From the NCBI RefSeq assembly GCF_014698735.1, contig NZ_JACJTQ010000003.1, positions 169,417 to 233,416 on the forward strand: a DNA stretch of 64,000 nt. Reading direction: 5' to 3'. Shown here piece by piece: positions 17,967 to 26,831 of this stretch. The notes under the pieces were generated by a model that saw nothing but the letters and a program-made list of their open reading frames with translations, had not been told where the DNA came from and ran no database searches. This stretch comes from Anabaena catenula FACHB-362 (GTDB lineage: Bacteria > Cyanobacteriota > Cyanobacteriia > Cyanobacteriales > Nostocaceae). Position 1 is the first letter of the stretch. Every line of letters starts with the position of its first letter. The position numbers and the translations under genes are program-made.

Positions 17967-18146
17967 TCATTGGTGATTGGTGATTGGTGATTGGTGATTG
18001 GTGATTGGTGATTGGTGATTGGTGATTGGTGATTGGTGATTGGTGATTGGTGATTGGTGATTGGTGATTGGTGATTGGTCATTGGTGATTGGTGTTGGCG
18101 GTAGCCTGCCGTTAGGCATATGGTCATTGGTGATTGGTCATTGGAA
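17964..18146. repeat. STRR array interrupted by another repeat
   Basis: About 18 heptamers, nearly all TGATTGG, run from the DUF3288 stop codon to 18094. A 25-bp unit TTGGCGGTAGCCTGCCGTTAG... (18095-18119) follows, after which STRR units resume to 18144. The same TTGGCG(C/G)(A/T)GCCTGCC core occurs at about 24230 and 53993. Confidence 0.9.
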
Positions 18147-18218
18147 ACTCTTAATTTTCTCCGCGTCCCCGCGTCTCCCTATCTCCCTATCTCCGCGTCC
18201 CCGCGTCCCCGTGTCTCC

Positions 18219-19787
18219 CTATCTCCCTATCTCCGCGTCCTCTGCACCCTGCTCCCCTGCAACCTGCTCCTTTTCCTGGGGGGTTGGTGTAGGAATTACA
18301 ACTTGCGGTGGCTCTACAAATGCTTTCGGGCTGGGAGTGGGAGTGACGACTTGGGGTGGCTCTATAAATGCTTTCGGGGTGGGAGTGGGAGTGACGACTT
18401 GGGGTGGTTCTACAAATGCTTTCGGGGTGGGAGTGGGAGTGACAACTTGGGGTGGCTCTATAAATGCTTTCGGGGTGGGAGTGGGAGTGACAAATTTGGG
18501 TTTATCTTCTACAAATGCTTTCAGAGTTGGTGTAGGAGTTAGGGTTTCTGGTTGATTCAAAGATGTTTTAATAGAGTCTAAGGTGACAGCTACTTTTGCT
18601 TGTTGCTGCATATCTTGTGTAGAAGAAACCAATTTACTGAGACCATTCACAAGTTGCAGAAGATTTTGCCGGAATTTGGGATCTCCCGTTAATTCATCTA
18701 AGTCAGATGTAATTTTTTGTGTATTTTCAAATGTCACCCTGGCTGAGTCTAGGGTTTGTTGCAAAAGAACAATATTTTTAGGATCATTTAAATTTTTGGA
18801 AGCATCTTTTAAATTAGCTGAAGCTTCGGCGGCGTTAGCAGACAAAAGTTCTAAATTTTTCAATAATTCCCCTTCTGTGAGACGATTAACCGCCGGGGAT
18901 AGACTGGTAACTGTCTGACGTAATTGATTGCTAGTTTGGGTAATGTTATTTAAAGCGCCAACCAGAGAAGAACGGTTTGTTGTCAATAACTCATCTAAGT
19001 TATTCAGCAAACGACTGGCTTGTTTTGCAGTTACACTAAAGTCGCTGGCTGTTACACCTAATTGATTTGCGGTTTTTGTGCTAGTCGCCGTCAGTTGATT
19101 TGTTGCCTGTTGTACTGTAGCAGCAGTGCTAGAAAATGTACCTATTTGTCCTTTAAAGCTTTTGCTGACAGTTTGGAGTTCTCGACTCAGATTAGCAACA
19201 CTAGTAGCAGCATCAGCAGAGGTGACTAAAAGTCGATTAACGTTGTTAAAAAATTTCTCGTCACCGTATTGAGCCGCAAAATCAGATGATTGGCGAATCA
19301 GTTCATCAACGCTGATACCAATTTGACCTTTTAAGTTAGTAGCGCCATTGCAAATAATCAGGCTGGCATTACAATCTTTTTCTAGAGGTTTAGAAATAAC
19401 TGTTTCAGTGGGTAAGCTGGCTTTTGGTGTGATATCAATAATACTTTCGCTAATTAATCCGCTTTGATTTGCCTCAATCGATGAGTTGTATGGAATTAGT
19501 AAGTTAGGATCAGTAATTTCAATTTCCACTGCAACGGCATTTACTCCCGTTTTAATATTGGAAATACTACCCACTTTTACACCACGATAACGAACTGGTG
19601 CGCCTTTTTGCATTCCCCCAGCGTTAACAAATTCGACTACAGCTTTATAAGAACTGCGTCCAGGAGTGATTCTATTCAACCACAGCAGAATTATCCCAAA
19701 TGCGCCTAAACCCAGTAGAAGTAACAATCCCACTGAGCCTTCTCTTAATGTTCGTCTAGATGTGAAGCTGTTAATTAAATTCTGCAT
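18219..19787 (-). CDS. mlaD: MCE/MlaD-family lipid transport protein with proline-rich tail
   Basis: 522 aa. It has an N-terminal membrane anchor (VGLLLLLGLGAFGIILLWL) and an MCE domain near residues 40-125 (VEFVNAGGMQKGAPVRYRGVKVG). A long helical region rich in Thr, Asn and Leu follows, then about five 16-residue TPTPTPKAFVEPPQVV repeats. Such proteins bridge the envelope and carry lipids with an MlaE permease and MlaF ATPase. The start at 19787 has a GGGAGGG ribosome site; the longer frame from 19826 lacks one. The ATPase gene lies just upstream. The last residues (GEQGAEDAEIGR) are coded by low-complexity DNA that has extended the frame. No MlaE gene is in the window. Confidence 0.9.
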   Translation of the reverse strand: MQNLINSFTSRRTLREGSVGLLLLLGLGAFGIILLWLNRITPGRSSYKAVVEFVNAGGMQKGAPVRYRGVKVGSISNIKTGVNAVAVEIEITDPNLLIPYNSSIEANQSGLISESIIDITPKASLPTETVISKPLEKDCNASLIICNGATNLKGQIGISVDELIRQSSDFAAQYGDEKFFNNVNRLLVTSADAATSVANLSRELQTVSKSFKGQIGTFSSTAATVQQATNQLTATSTKTANQLGVTASDFSVTAKQASRLLNNLDELLTTNRSSLVGALNNITQTSNQLRQTVTSLSPAVNRLTEGELLKNLELLSANAAEASANLKDASKNLNDPKNIVLLQQTLDSARVTFENTQKITSDLDELTGDPKFRQNLLQLVNGLSKLVSSTQDMQQQAKVAVTLDSIKTSLNQPETLTPTPTLKAFVEDKPKFVTPTPTPKAFIEPPQVVTPTPTPKAFVEPPQVVTPTPTPKAFIEPPQVVTPTPSPKAFVEPPQVVIPTPTPQEKEQVAGEQGAEDAEIGR

Positions 19788-19895
19788 TTTTCCCTCCCCT
19801 GAAAAACTAGTCCTGATTAGCGACAACTGGAACTCTGAAAAGCTAAGAATAATATTTCACAATACCAAATCTAAAATCTAAAATCCCAGATTGTA

Positions 19896-20699
19896 TTAAC
19901 CTGCTATCTGAATTGGTCCATGTATACTCCCACTCATAAATTGTCTGATCAAAGGATGGTCAGTGTGATCTATTTCACTCACTTTACCTTGCCATTGCAC
20001 TTTACCTTGATAAAGAAATACTAATTTGTCAGCTGTGCGCCGAATGGTACTTTCTTGGTGGGTAACAATGGCATAAGTACTACAGACACCTTGTGTACGT
20101 TGCAAATTGCGGATTAAATCCTCAATTACCGTTGAGGCGATGGGATCAAGTCCGGCTGTGGGTTCATCGTACAATAAAACTTCTGGACTGTCTGCGGGAT
20201 TATGGGGATTAGACATAATTGCACGGGCAAAACTTACCCGTTTTCGCATCCCTCCGGAAAGTTCTGCTGGGTAAAGATGACCGATTCCTGGTAAACCCAC
20301 CATCTCTAATTTTTCGTCTACTAGTTGGCGAATGTGCGATCGCTCTAATTTGGAATTTTGGTACAATGAAAATCCGACGTTTTCTTCCACTGTCAATGAG
20401 TCAAATAAGGCGGCTTGTTGAAATACCATCCCAATTCCTACAGCATCTGCCCCGTCTTCAATCAACCCATCTCGCTTTACTCCTTGGATATAAATTTCTC
20501 CCTCATCGGGTTGTAATAACCCGGCAATTATTCTTAAAATCGTCGATTTCCCAGTTCCTGATGGTCCAATAATTGCTAGTGCTTCCCCTCGCTCAATTGT
20601 CAAATCGACATTATCTAAAACCTGATTTTTACCAAAGGATTTAGAAATGCCTTTCAGTTCAATTAATGGTTTAGTTATTGATAATTTGTCATTTGTCAT
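19896..20699 (-). CDS. mlaF: ABC transporter ATPase of MlaF type
   Basis: ATPase that powers an MCE-type lipid transporter. Motifs: Walker A GPSGTGKST, signature LSGGMRKRVSFARAI, Walker B LLYDEPTAGLDP, then VTHQ. It is upstream of mlaD with about 108 bp between them, so probably one operon. The frame continues to a TTG at 20753, but the extra residues (SPITNHQLPMTN) are translated STRR heptamers. I therefore place the start at ATG 20699, still inside repeat sequence and without a good ribosome site, so the start is uncertain. The gene is divergent from the oxidoreductase at 20770. Confidence 0.9.
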   Translation of the reverse strand: MTNDKLSITKPLIELKGISKSFGKNQVLDNVDLTIERGEALAIIGPSGTGKSTILRIIAGLLQPDEGEIYIQGVKRDGLIEDGADAVGIGMVFQQAALFDSLTVEENVGFSLYQNSKLERSHIRQLVDEKLEMVGLPGIGHLYPAELSGGMRKRVSFARAIMSNPHNPADSPEVLLYDEPTAGLDPIASTVIEDLIRNLQRTQGVCSTYAIVTHQESTIRRTADKLVFLYQGKVQWQGKVSEIDHTDHPLIRQFMSGSIHGPIQIAG

Positions 20700-20769
20700 G
20701 GGTAATTGGTGATTGGTAATTGGTGATTGGTAATTAATAATATTTTTTGACAACTGACAACTGACAAAT

Positions 20770-22290
20770 ATGCAAGATATTGATATTTTAGTGATTGGTA
20801 GCGGTATCGGTGGCTTATGTGCGGCTGGGTTGCTTGCTCGTTATGGAAAACGGGTAATTGTCTGTGAAAGTCACACGATTCCCGGTGGTGCAGCCCACAG
20901 CTTTAAAAGACGAGGTTTTGAGTTTGATTCTGGCCCCTCTTTTTATTGTGGTCTCACCGAATCCCAGAGTTTAAATCCCCTTAAACAAGTTCTGGATGTT
21001 CTTGGTGAATCTCTCCAAGTTATACCTTATGATCCTTTAGGACATTATCACTTTCCTGAAGGCACTTTTGCAGTTTATAGCAATGGGGAACTTTACCGTC
21101 AAGAGTTGAAAAAAATCACGCCTCAAGGTGCTAAAGAATTTGAGCAGTTTGAACAACGTCTGCTAGGGCTTTACGACGCAATGAAAGGTATTCCCACCCT
21201 AGCACTGAGGGCTGATTGGCAAGTTATCCCAATATTGTTACAACGTTATTTACCATCTTTGGGGAAAATGTTGTTCAATTTGCCAATTGTACAAACTTCT
21301 GTTGGTAGTGTAATGGATGCTACTATCAAAGACCCTTGGGTCAGGCGACTAATTGACCTAGAATGCTTTCTTTTATCTGGTTTAAAGGCAGAAGGAACGA
21401 TTGCCCCAGAGGTAGCTTTTATGTTAGGTGAACGTTGCCGTGCTGGGGTTGAGTATCCTTTAGGAGGTAGTAAAGCCATTGTCGATGCTTTGGTGCGGGG
21501 TTTGCAACGTTGGGGTGGTGAGTTGCGCTTGGGTTGTCATGTTGAAAAAATTATTGTAGAGACGTTTCATGAAACATCTCTAAAACGTGTTGTTGGTGTG
21601 AAGTTGAAATCTGGTGAGATTTTGAAAGCACCAATAGTAATTTCTAACGCTACACTTTGGGATACTTACAATCACCTGTTACATCCTGAAGATTTACCCG
21701 CAAGTTATCGTCAAGCTGCTTTAGATACACCCGCAGTTGAAAGCTTTATGCATTTACACTTAGGCGTTAAGGCAGAAGGCTTGGCGAATTTAACAGGACA
21801 TCATGTGGTGGTTCATGATTCCCATCAAGATATTACTGTTCCTGGGAATACTTGCATGATTTCCATTCCCAGTGTGTGGGATGCTTCTTTAGCACCAGCA
21901 GGACATCATGTGGTTCATGCTTATACCTTGGAACCTTATGCAGGATGGGAACGCAATGATGATTATGAAAACCAGAAACGGGAAAAAGCACAAACTTTAT
22001 ACCGCGCCCTAGAGCGAATTATACCGGATATTCGGGAGCGTGTGGTATTGGAACTGATTGGTACACCTTTAACTCATGCTCATTATTTGCGACGCTATCA
22101 GGGAACCTATGGCCCAGCTATTGCTGCGGGTAAGGGGATGTTTCCTGGGACACATACGCCGATAAAGGGTTTATATCGGGTAGGAGATAGCACTTTACCA
22201 GGAATCGGTGTTCCTGCTGTCGCTGCGTCGGGTATTTTGTGTGCGAATACGTTGGTGAGTGTGTCGCAGATGTTGGAGTTACTTCTGTAA
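20770..22290 (+). CDS. FAD-dependent oxidoreductase of the phytoene desaturase/CrtISO family
   Basis: 506 aa with an N-terminal FAD-binding Rossmann motif (VIGSGIGGLCAAGLLARYG), ESHTIPGGAAHSF near 39 and a C-terminal FAD loop (GLYRVGDSTLPGIGVPAV). It belongs with carotenoid isomerase (CrtH) and retinol saturase-like enzymes, which act on hydrophobic polyenes at membranes. The exact substrate is not evident. Its start lies close to the divergent mlaF start with repeat DNA between. Confidence 0.85.
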   Translation: MQDIDILVIGSGIGGLCAAGLLARYGKRVIVCESHTIPGGAAHSFKRRGFEFDSGPSFYCGLTESQSLNPLKQVLDVLGESLQVIPYDPLGHYHFPEGTFAVYSNGELYRQELKKITPQGAKEFEQFEQRLLGLYDAMKGIPTLALRADWQVIPILLQRYLPSLGKMLFNLPIVQTSVGSVMDATIKDPWVRRLIDLECFLLSGLKAEGTIAPEVAFMLGERCRAGVEYPLGGSKAIVDALVRGLQRWGGELRLGCHVEKIIVETFHETSLKRVVGVKLKSGEILKAPIVISNATLWDTYNHLLHPEDLPASYRQAALDTPAVESFMHLHLGVKAEGLANLTGHHVVVHDSHQDITVPGNTCMISIPSVWDASLAPAGHHVVHAYTLEPYAGWERNDDYENQKREKAQTLYRALERIIPDIRERVVLELIGTPLTHAHYLRRYQGTYGPAIAAGKGMFPGTHTPIKGLYRVGDSTLPGIGVPAVAASGILCANTLVSVSQMLELLL

Positions 22291-22338
22291 ACTTGTAATT
22301 TGCTAAGATAAAACAGCCTGCCAGCAAAAAGAAAAATT

Positions 22339-22695
22339 ATGAGTCCTATTAATTCTGAGGAGGAATTTCTGGCTACACAAAAGGTTATCAATTTCCTGAT
22401 TGATAAAGGTGAATTAACACCTGATGAAGAAGATTATTTAGATGTTTTAGGTACTCTAGTTTATGAGTACGAAGAAAAGCACAATACCATACCAGATATT
22501 TATGGTGTGCAGTTACTGCAAGCGTTGATAGATGAATTTGGGTTGCAGCAAAAAGATTTAGTTCCTATTTTTGAAACCGAATCTATTCTATCTGAAGTTT
22601 TGAGTAAAGAACGACCTTTGACTGTTGATCATATTCACAAGCTTGCGGAGTTTTTTCATATTTCACCGGCTGTATTTTTTGAGGCAGTTCCTTAG
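22339..22695 (+). CDS. higA: HigA-type antitoxin with helix-turn-helix, no toxin beside it
   Basis: 118 aa. The N-terminal half has features of the HigA antitoxin family (ATQKVINFLIDKGELTPDEEDYLDVLGTLVYEYE). A C-terminal XRE-like helix-turn-helix follows (LLQALIDEFGLQQKDLVPIF then LTVDHIHKLAEFFHISPAVFF). A toxin gene is normally directly upstream, but here the oxidoreductase ends 48 bp before it and no toxin-sized frame follows. It could be a solitary regulator or the survivor of a lost pair. Confidence 0.8.
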   Translation: MSPINSEEEFLATQKVINFLIDKGELTPDEEDYLDVLGTLVYEYEEKHNTIPDIYGVQLLQALIDEFGLQQKDLVPIFETESILSEVLSKERPLTVDHIHKLAEFFHISPAVFFEAVP

Positions 22696-23003
22696 AGGTA
22701 TGACATTTAAGAAGGAGAAACTAGAGGAATATAATTGGTATACTCCCAAATTTTAGTTTTATTTTTAAACGCAAAGGAACGCTGAGGTTCACGCGGAGGA
22801 ACGCTGAGGTTTAATGAAGATTTTGGGTTTTGTGGAGGGGAGTTAGAACATACTTGTAATTAACTGAAGTTGGTATTATAGCTGTAGCCAGGATAATTAG
22901 GACATTATTAATCCTTGAAACTTAGATATAATAAGGCTTTCCCTCCTGCCTCCTGCCCTCTGCCTCCTGCCTCCTGCTATATATTCTTGAATGCAAATAA
23001 TAA
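22696..23003. other. 308-bp intergenic region
   Basis: No gene seen. It contains two near-copies of GGAACGCTGAGGTT (22780-22812) and a CTCCTGCCTCCTGCC pyrimidine-rich repeat (22941-22980). I see no cobalamin riboswitch or Fur-like box ahead of the permease gene, though a weak one could be missed. Confidence 0.5.
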
Positions 23004-24008
23004 ATGCAGACAATTTTCACTAAACATCGCCTACTTTGGGCAATTTTACTTCTGGTTAGCGCCTTGGTAATAACGTTATTAGTTTCCCTTTCTCAAGGTG
23101 CGGTTCCTTTGAATTTATCGGAATTTTATCAAGCAATTCTACGCCAAGGCGACCCAATTAAGCAAACTATTCTTTGGGATTTACGGCTACCTCGCATTGT
23201 GGCGGCGTTAATTGTGGGTGCGGCTTTGGGAATGTCTGGCGCACTTTTGCAAGGAATGTTACGTAATAGTTTGGCTGACCCTTTTATATTGGGAATTTCT
23301 GCTGGTGCAGGACTAATTGTCATTATTATGATTGTTTTGCAAGTCTTCCCGATAGCGATTCCTTTAGCAGCTTGGTTAGGGGCAATTTTGACTTCTGCGA
23401 TAGTTATTTTCCTCGGTCGCGCTGGTGGGGGAATTTCGGTAGAAAGATTGATTTTAGGAGGGGTTGCAGTTAGTGCTTTGTTTGGTTCTGTACAAAGTAC
23501 GTTGTTATTAATGGCGGAAGATGGACAGGTGCAAATTGCGTTAAGTTGGTTGGTGGGTAGTTTAAATGGTCGGGGTTGGACGGAAATTTCTACAGCTAGT
23601 CCTTATATTATTGTGGCTTTATTGTGCGGATGTTTGTTGGCGCGATCGCTCAATGTCTTGGCTTTGGGTGATGATTTGACTGTAGGGTTGGGGGTTTCGT
23701 TACTGCGATCGCGTTTATTAATTGGTGGTATTGCTACTTTATTAGCCGCAGGTGCTGTTAGTATCGGTGGTTTAATCGGTTTTGTGGGGTTGGTTGTTCC
23801 TCACGGTGTACGTTTAATTGTGGGAACAGATCACCGTTTTGTTTTACCACTTTCAGCTTTAGCGGGTGCATGGTTACTGATGTTTGCAGATTTACTTTCT
23901 CGACTAGGTGCAGTAGAACTTCCTGTAGGTTCAGTGACTGCTTTGTTGGGTTCACCGTTGTTTATTTGGTTGCTGTATCGTCGTTCTGGTGATATTAACA
24001 AGTTTTAA
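23004..24008 (+). CDS. FecCD/BtuC-type ABC transporter permease
   Basis: 334-aa inner-membrane permease of the iron-siderophore/cobalamin uptake family, with about nine to ten hydrophobic helices. Conserved motifs include LPRIVAALIVGAALGMSGA, LLQGMLRNSLADPFILG and GFVGLVVPHGVRLIVG, the cytoplasmic loop that meets the ATPase. The matching ATPase gene is 1.7 kb away at 25691 on the same strand, with two opposite-strand genes between. No substrate-binding protein gene is in the window. The substrate (iron chelate or B12) is undecided. Confidence 0.9.
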   Translation: MQTIFTKHRLLWAILLLVSALVITLLVSLSQGAVPLNLSEFYQAILRQGDPIKQTILWDLRLPRIVAALIVGAALGMSGALLQGMLRNSLADPFILGISAGAGLIVIIMIVLQVFPIAIPLAAWLGAILTSAIVIFLGRAGGGISVERLILGGVAVSALFGSVQSTLLLMAEDGQVQIALSWLVGSLNGRGWTEISTASPYIIVALLCGCLLARSLNVLALGDDLTVGLGVSLLRSRLLIGGIATLLAAGAVSIGGLIGFVGLVVPHGVRLIVGTDHRFVLPLSALAGAWLLMFADLLSRLGAVELPVGSVTALLGSPLFIWLLYRRSGDINKF

Positions 24009-24352
24009 GTATTCGTGCAAAATAAATTGCATATTTAGAGGAGGGAATAGGGAATAGGGAACTTGTACTGAGCGCAGTCGAAGTATAGGGAATAGGGAAT
24101 AGGGAATAGAAGAAGATTATAGGGATTTCTATTTTTTTGCGAAATGTATAATTAATTTTGCTGAGGTACTTAACTAGTTCAGGGGGTTTAAATCTCCATT
24201 ACAAAACTTAATTATGAATTACGAATTACGTTGGCGCAGCCTGCCGGAGGCACTATTACGAATTATTTTAATACTTATAATTAGGACGGACGCAGAGATT
24301 CTTTAATCAGCAATTAAGCCCAGATAATTACACAGTCAATCTGATGTAACTA
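24009..24352. other. 344-bp intergenic region with repeats
   Basis: Contains GGGAATAGGGAATA units (24043-24108), TACTGAGCGCAGTCGAAGTA (24067-24086) and the TTGGCGCAGCCTGCCGGAGGC repeat (24230-24250). No gene seen. Confidence 0.6.
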
Positions 24353-24946
24353 TTAGTAAGATGTATTTTCTCTGGGAGACATACGCCGTTGATTCATCAT
24401 TTCTCGCTGTTCTGTATTAAGAACGGCTTGAATTTGTTTTCGTTGATTGCGTATAATTTTATTAACTGCCTTTTTTTGATTTGCTGACAGATTTAGCGAT
24501 TGCAGTCTACTCATGGACAATTTATCACTACTATTATCAGCAGATTCAAATTCCTCTTGCTGTTCGGGAGATAGGAGTGCAACTACTTTCGCTTCATTTT
24601 GCGTTCTAATTCGTCTTATTTGTGCTTTTTGATTGTCAGTTAAGTTCAGTTCTGACATTTGCTCTGGATATCTATTTATATCTCTTTGGGATGAGCGATA
24701 ATTTGTGCCATTGTCAGATGAGTTATTATTTGTGTCATTTTCAGATGAGTTATCATTTGTACCATTTTCAGATGAGTTATCATTTGTGCCATTTTCAGAT
24801 GAGCGATAATTTCTGCCATTTCCCGTAGAATCATTAGGAAAAGAAGTTCGATTAGGAGAAGATAATTGACATCCTGTAGTCAAAATAGCGATGGCTAAAA
24901 CCGCTGCGGGCATAGCAAAAATACTCAACATCCGTTTATAGTTCAT
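24353..24946 (-). CDS. Lipoprotein with two LTXXQ-like (Spy/CpxP) segments and Asn-rich repeats
   Basis: 197 aa. The signal peptide ends in lipobox LTTGC. An Asn/Ser-rich linker follows with about four 9-residue SSENGTNDN-type repeats. Two related helical segments come next, LNLTDNQKAQIRRI...LLSPEQQEEF and LNLSANQKKAVNKI...VLNTEQREMM, resembling LTXXQ motifs of Spy/CpxP periplasmic chaperones or metal sensors. I chose ATG 24946, which has GGAG 9 bases upstream, over 24961. It is probably a periplasmic protein tied to the membrane. It lies on the opposite strand between Fec-type permease and ATPase genes. Confidence 0.7.
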   Translation of the reverse strand: MNYKRMLSIFAMPAAVLAIAILTTGCQLSSPNRTSFPNDSTGNGRNYRSSENGTNDNSSENGTNDNSSENDTNNNSSDNGTNYRSSQRDINRYPEQMSELNLTDNQKAQIRRIRTQNEAKVVALLSPEQQEEFESADNSSDKLSMSRLQSLNLSANQKKAVNKIIRNQRKQIQAVLNTEQREMMNQRRMSPRENTSY

Positions 24947-25141
24947 GAATTGATACTCCATAAATACATCTCAATCTAATAGAGGCATAATATTTTTATA
25001 TCAGTTATTTTGGGGTTAGCTCCAAAAATTATAGCTGCTTTTAACAACTTAAAAAAAGTACCATCTCTATCTACTTAAATAAAGTCGATGTGAGATGGTA
25101 ATAACAATATTTATTAAAAATATTAGGAACGATAGTCTACC

Positions 25142-25465
25142 TTAATATCGACGTTCTCGACGAAATTCTGGTTGGTAGCGAAATTCTCTTTCTCTACGAG
25201 TTTCTTGTCTGTGATTATTGTCTCGTCTGCGGTTATTGTCTCGTCTGTAATTATTGTCTTGTCTGTAATTATTGTCTTGTCTGCGGTTATTGTCTCGTCT
25301 GTGGTTATTGTCTTGTCTGTAGTTATTGTCTCGTCTATGACGAATTTCTTGCCGATAATTTCTATAATTATTTGGATGATCAGCTAATGCTGGAGATATG
25401 CCTACACTACCTAGTGTGATTAAACCAAGTGTACCAAGCAAGATAAGAGATTTGTGTAAATTCAT
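25142..25465 (-). CDS. Exported Arg/Asn-rich repeat protein
   Basis: 107 aa. A clear signal peptide (LILLGTLGLITLGSVGISPALA) with an ALA-D cleavage site leads into a very basic region. That region is about ten imperfect six-residue units, RRDNNY / RQDNNH, followed by an Arg/Glu-rich tail. It is probably periplasmic or surface-exposed. No family is recognised; a role in binding polyanions or metals is possible but unsupported. Confidence 0.65.
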   Translation of the reverse strand: MNLHKSLILLGTLGLITLGSVGISPALADHPNNYRNYRQEIRHRRDNNYRQDNNHRRDNNRRQDNNYRQDNNYRRDNNRRRDNNHRQETRREREFRYQPEFRRERRY

Positions 25466-25690
25466 AGTCAGTTTTCTTGAGAATGAAATTAGTTTTAGGG
25501 TTGTTTGATTCCAACCTACTTAAAGCATAAAATTAGAGTTGCATGGCAATATAGGTAAAAAGTCACTAATCTGTTCATGACTTTAGTCATGTTTATCTAA
25601 TATTCTGAACAAGTAATTATATTGCAAAAACTCGTGTATTCTGCTAGAAATAGAATAGCATATCAATTGTTTTTTTATATTTTAAAATAA

Positions 25691-26470
25691 ATGCCTCTAG
25701 AATTACAAAATCTCACAGGTGGTTATACTGTTTCGCCAATTATTCAAGATATTAATCTTTCTTTGCAAACTGGAGAATGGTTAAGTTTAGTTGGTGCTAA
25801 TGGTTCTGGTAAATCTACATTACTCAAATTAATTAGTCGAATTCTTTCACCACAGCAGGGAGTCATATTATTAGATGGGAAAGCAATTCATTCACAACCT
25901 CCCAATTTAATTGCTCAAAAATTGGCGCTTTTACCCCAACAACAAACAGTTCCTGTAGGTTTAACAGTACGTCAATTAGTGAGTTTAGGAAGAACACCTC
26001 ATCAATCTTGGTGGCAATGGGAATTAAGTTCTGAAGATAGACAAAAGGTTGAAGCAGCAATTAAAAAAACCCAATTAGAAAAATTTAGCAATCGCTTAAT
26101 TGAAGAATTATCAGGTGGTGAAAGACAACGGGCTTTTTTAGCTTTAGCTTTAGCTCAAGAACCAAAGGTGTTATTATTAGATGAACCCACCACTTATTTA
26201 GATATAAATTATCAATTGCAATTATTGGAATTATTAAAAAATCTCAATCAGCAGCAAAATTTAACCATCGTCACAGTTTTACATGAATTAAATTTAGCCG
26301 CGCGGTATAGTTCCCGAATTGCTTTATTAAAACAAGGTCGTCTTTGGGAAGTTGGTACACCAGAAGCAGTGCTAACACCAAATAATATTGCTCAAGTTTT
26401 TGGGGTAGAATCTATGATTATTAACACACCCGTTGGCTTACAAGTTTGTGCTATTTCTGCTGTTGTTTAG
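25691..26470 (+). CDS. ABC transporter ATPase, FecE/HmuV type
   Basis: 259-aa ATPase with Walker A GANGSGKSTLLK near 37, signature LSGGERQRAFLALAL near 140, Walker B VLLLDEPTTYLD near 160 and the switch VLHELNLA near 195. The HELNLAARYS sequence is typical of iron-siderophore, heme and B12 importers. It is the likely partner of the FecCD permease at 23004. It has an ATG start and no obvious ribosome site. Confidence 0.9.
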   Translation: MPLELQNLTGGYTVSPIIQDINLSLQTGEWLSLVGANGSGKSTLLKLISRILSPQQGVILLDGKAIHSQPPNLIAQKLALLPQQQTVPVGLTVRQLVSLGRTPHQSWWQWELSSEDRQKVEAAIKKTQLEKFSNRLIEELSGGERQRAFLALALAQEPKVLLLDEPTTYLDINYQLQLLELLKNLNQQQNLTIVTVLHELNLAARYSSRIALLKQGRLWEVGTPEAVLTPNNIAQVFGVESMIINTPVGLQVCAISAVV

Positions 26471-26546
26471 AAGATGTTTTAAAAGTCAATTGCGATTTAT
26501 CATCGTCATTGCTAAAATAAATATAACTATACTTTTTTATTCAAAT

Positions 26547-26801
26547 ATGAAATTACCAGAACTTGAACAAGCAACAATAGACAGGATTGTAGAAATGGCA
26601 TGGGAAGACAGAACTCCTTTTGATGCGATTGAAATTCAATTTGGGCTACTCGAAAAACAAGTGATTGCTATAATGCGTCGAGAGATGAAAGAATCTAGTT
26701 TTAGAATGTGGAGAGAGCGTGTAACTCAGCGGAAGACGAAGCATTTAAAAAAGCGAGATTTTATCGCGGGGACTTTTAAATCTGATAATCAAAAAACTTA
26801 A
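26547..26801 (+). CDS. DUF2805 / TIGR03643 family protein
   Basis: 84 aa. The core IDRIVEMAWEDRTPFDAIEI, FGLLEKQVIAIMRREMK and FRMWRERVTQRKTKH is typical of this small, widely conserved family of unknown function; its helical layout resembles a DNA-binding fold. I start at ATG 26547 because the preceding 38 codons are hydrophobic and overlap the ATPase gene. It is followed 30 bp later by DUF362, probably cotranscribed. Confidence 0.85.
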   Translation: MKLPELEQATIDRIVEMAWEDRTPFDAIEIQFGLLEKQVIAIMRREMKESSFRMWRERVTQRKTKHLKKRDFIAGTFKSDNQKT

Positions 26802-26831
26802 TCTTAATCTTAATCTTATCTGAGTCAATTG

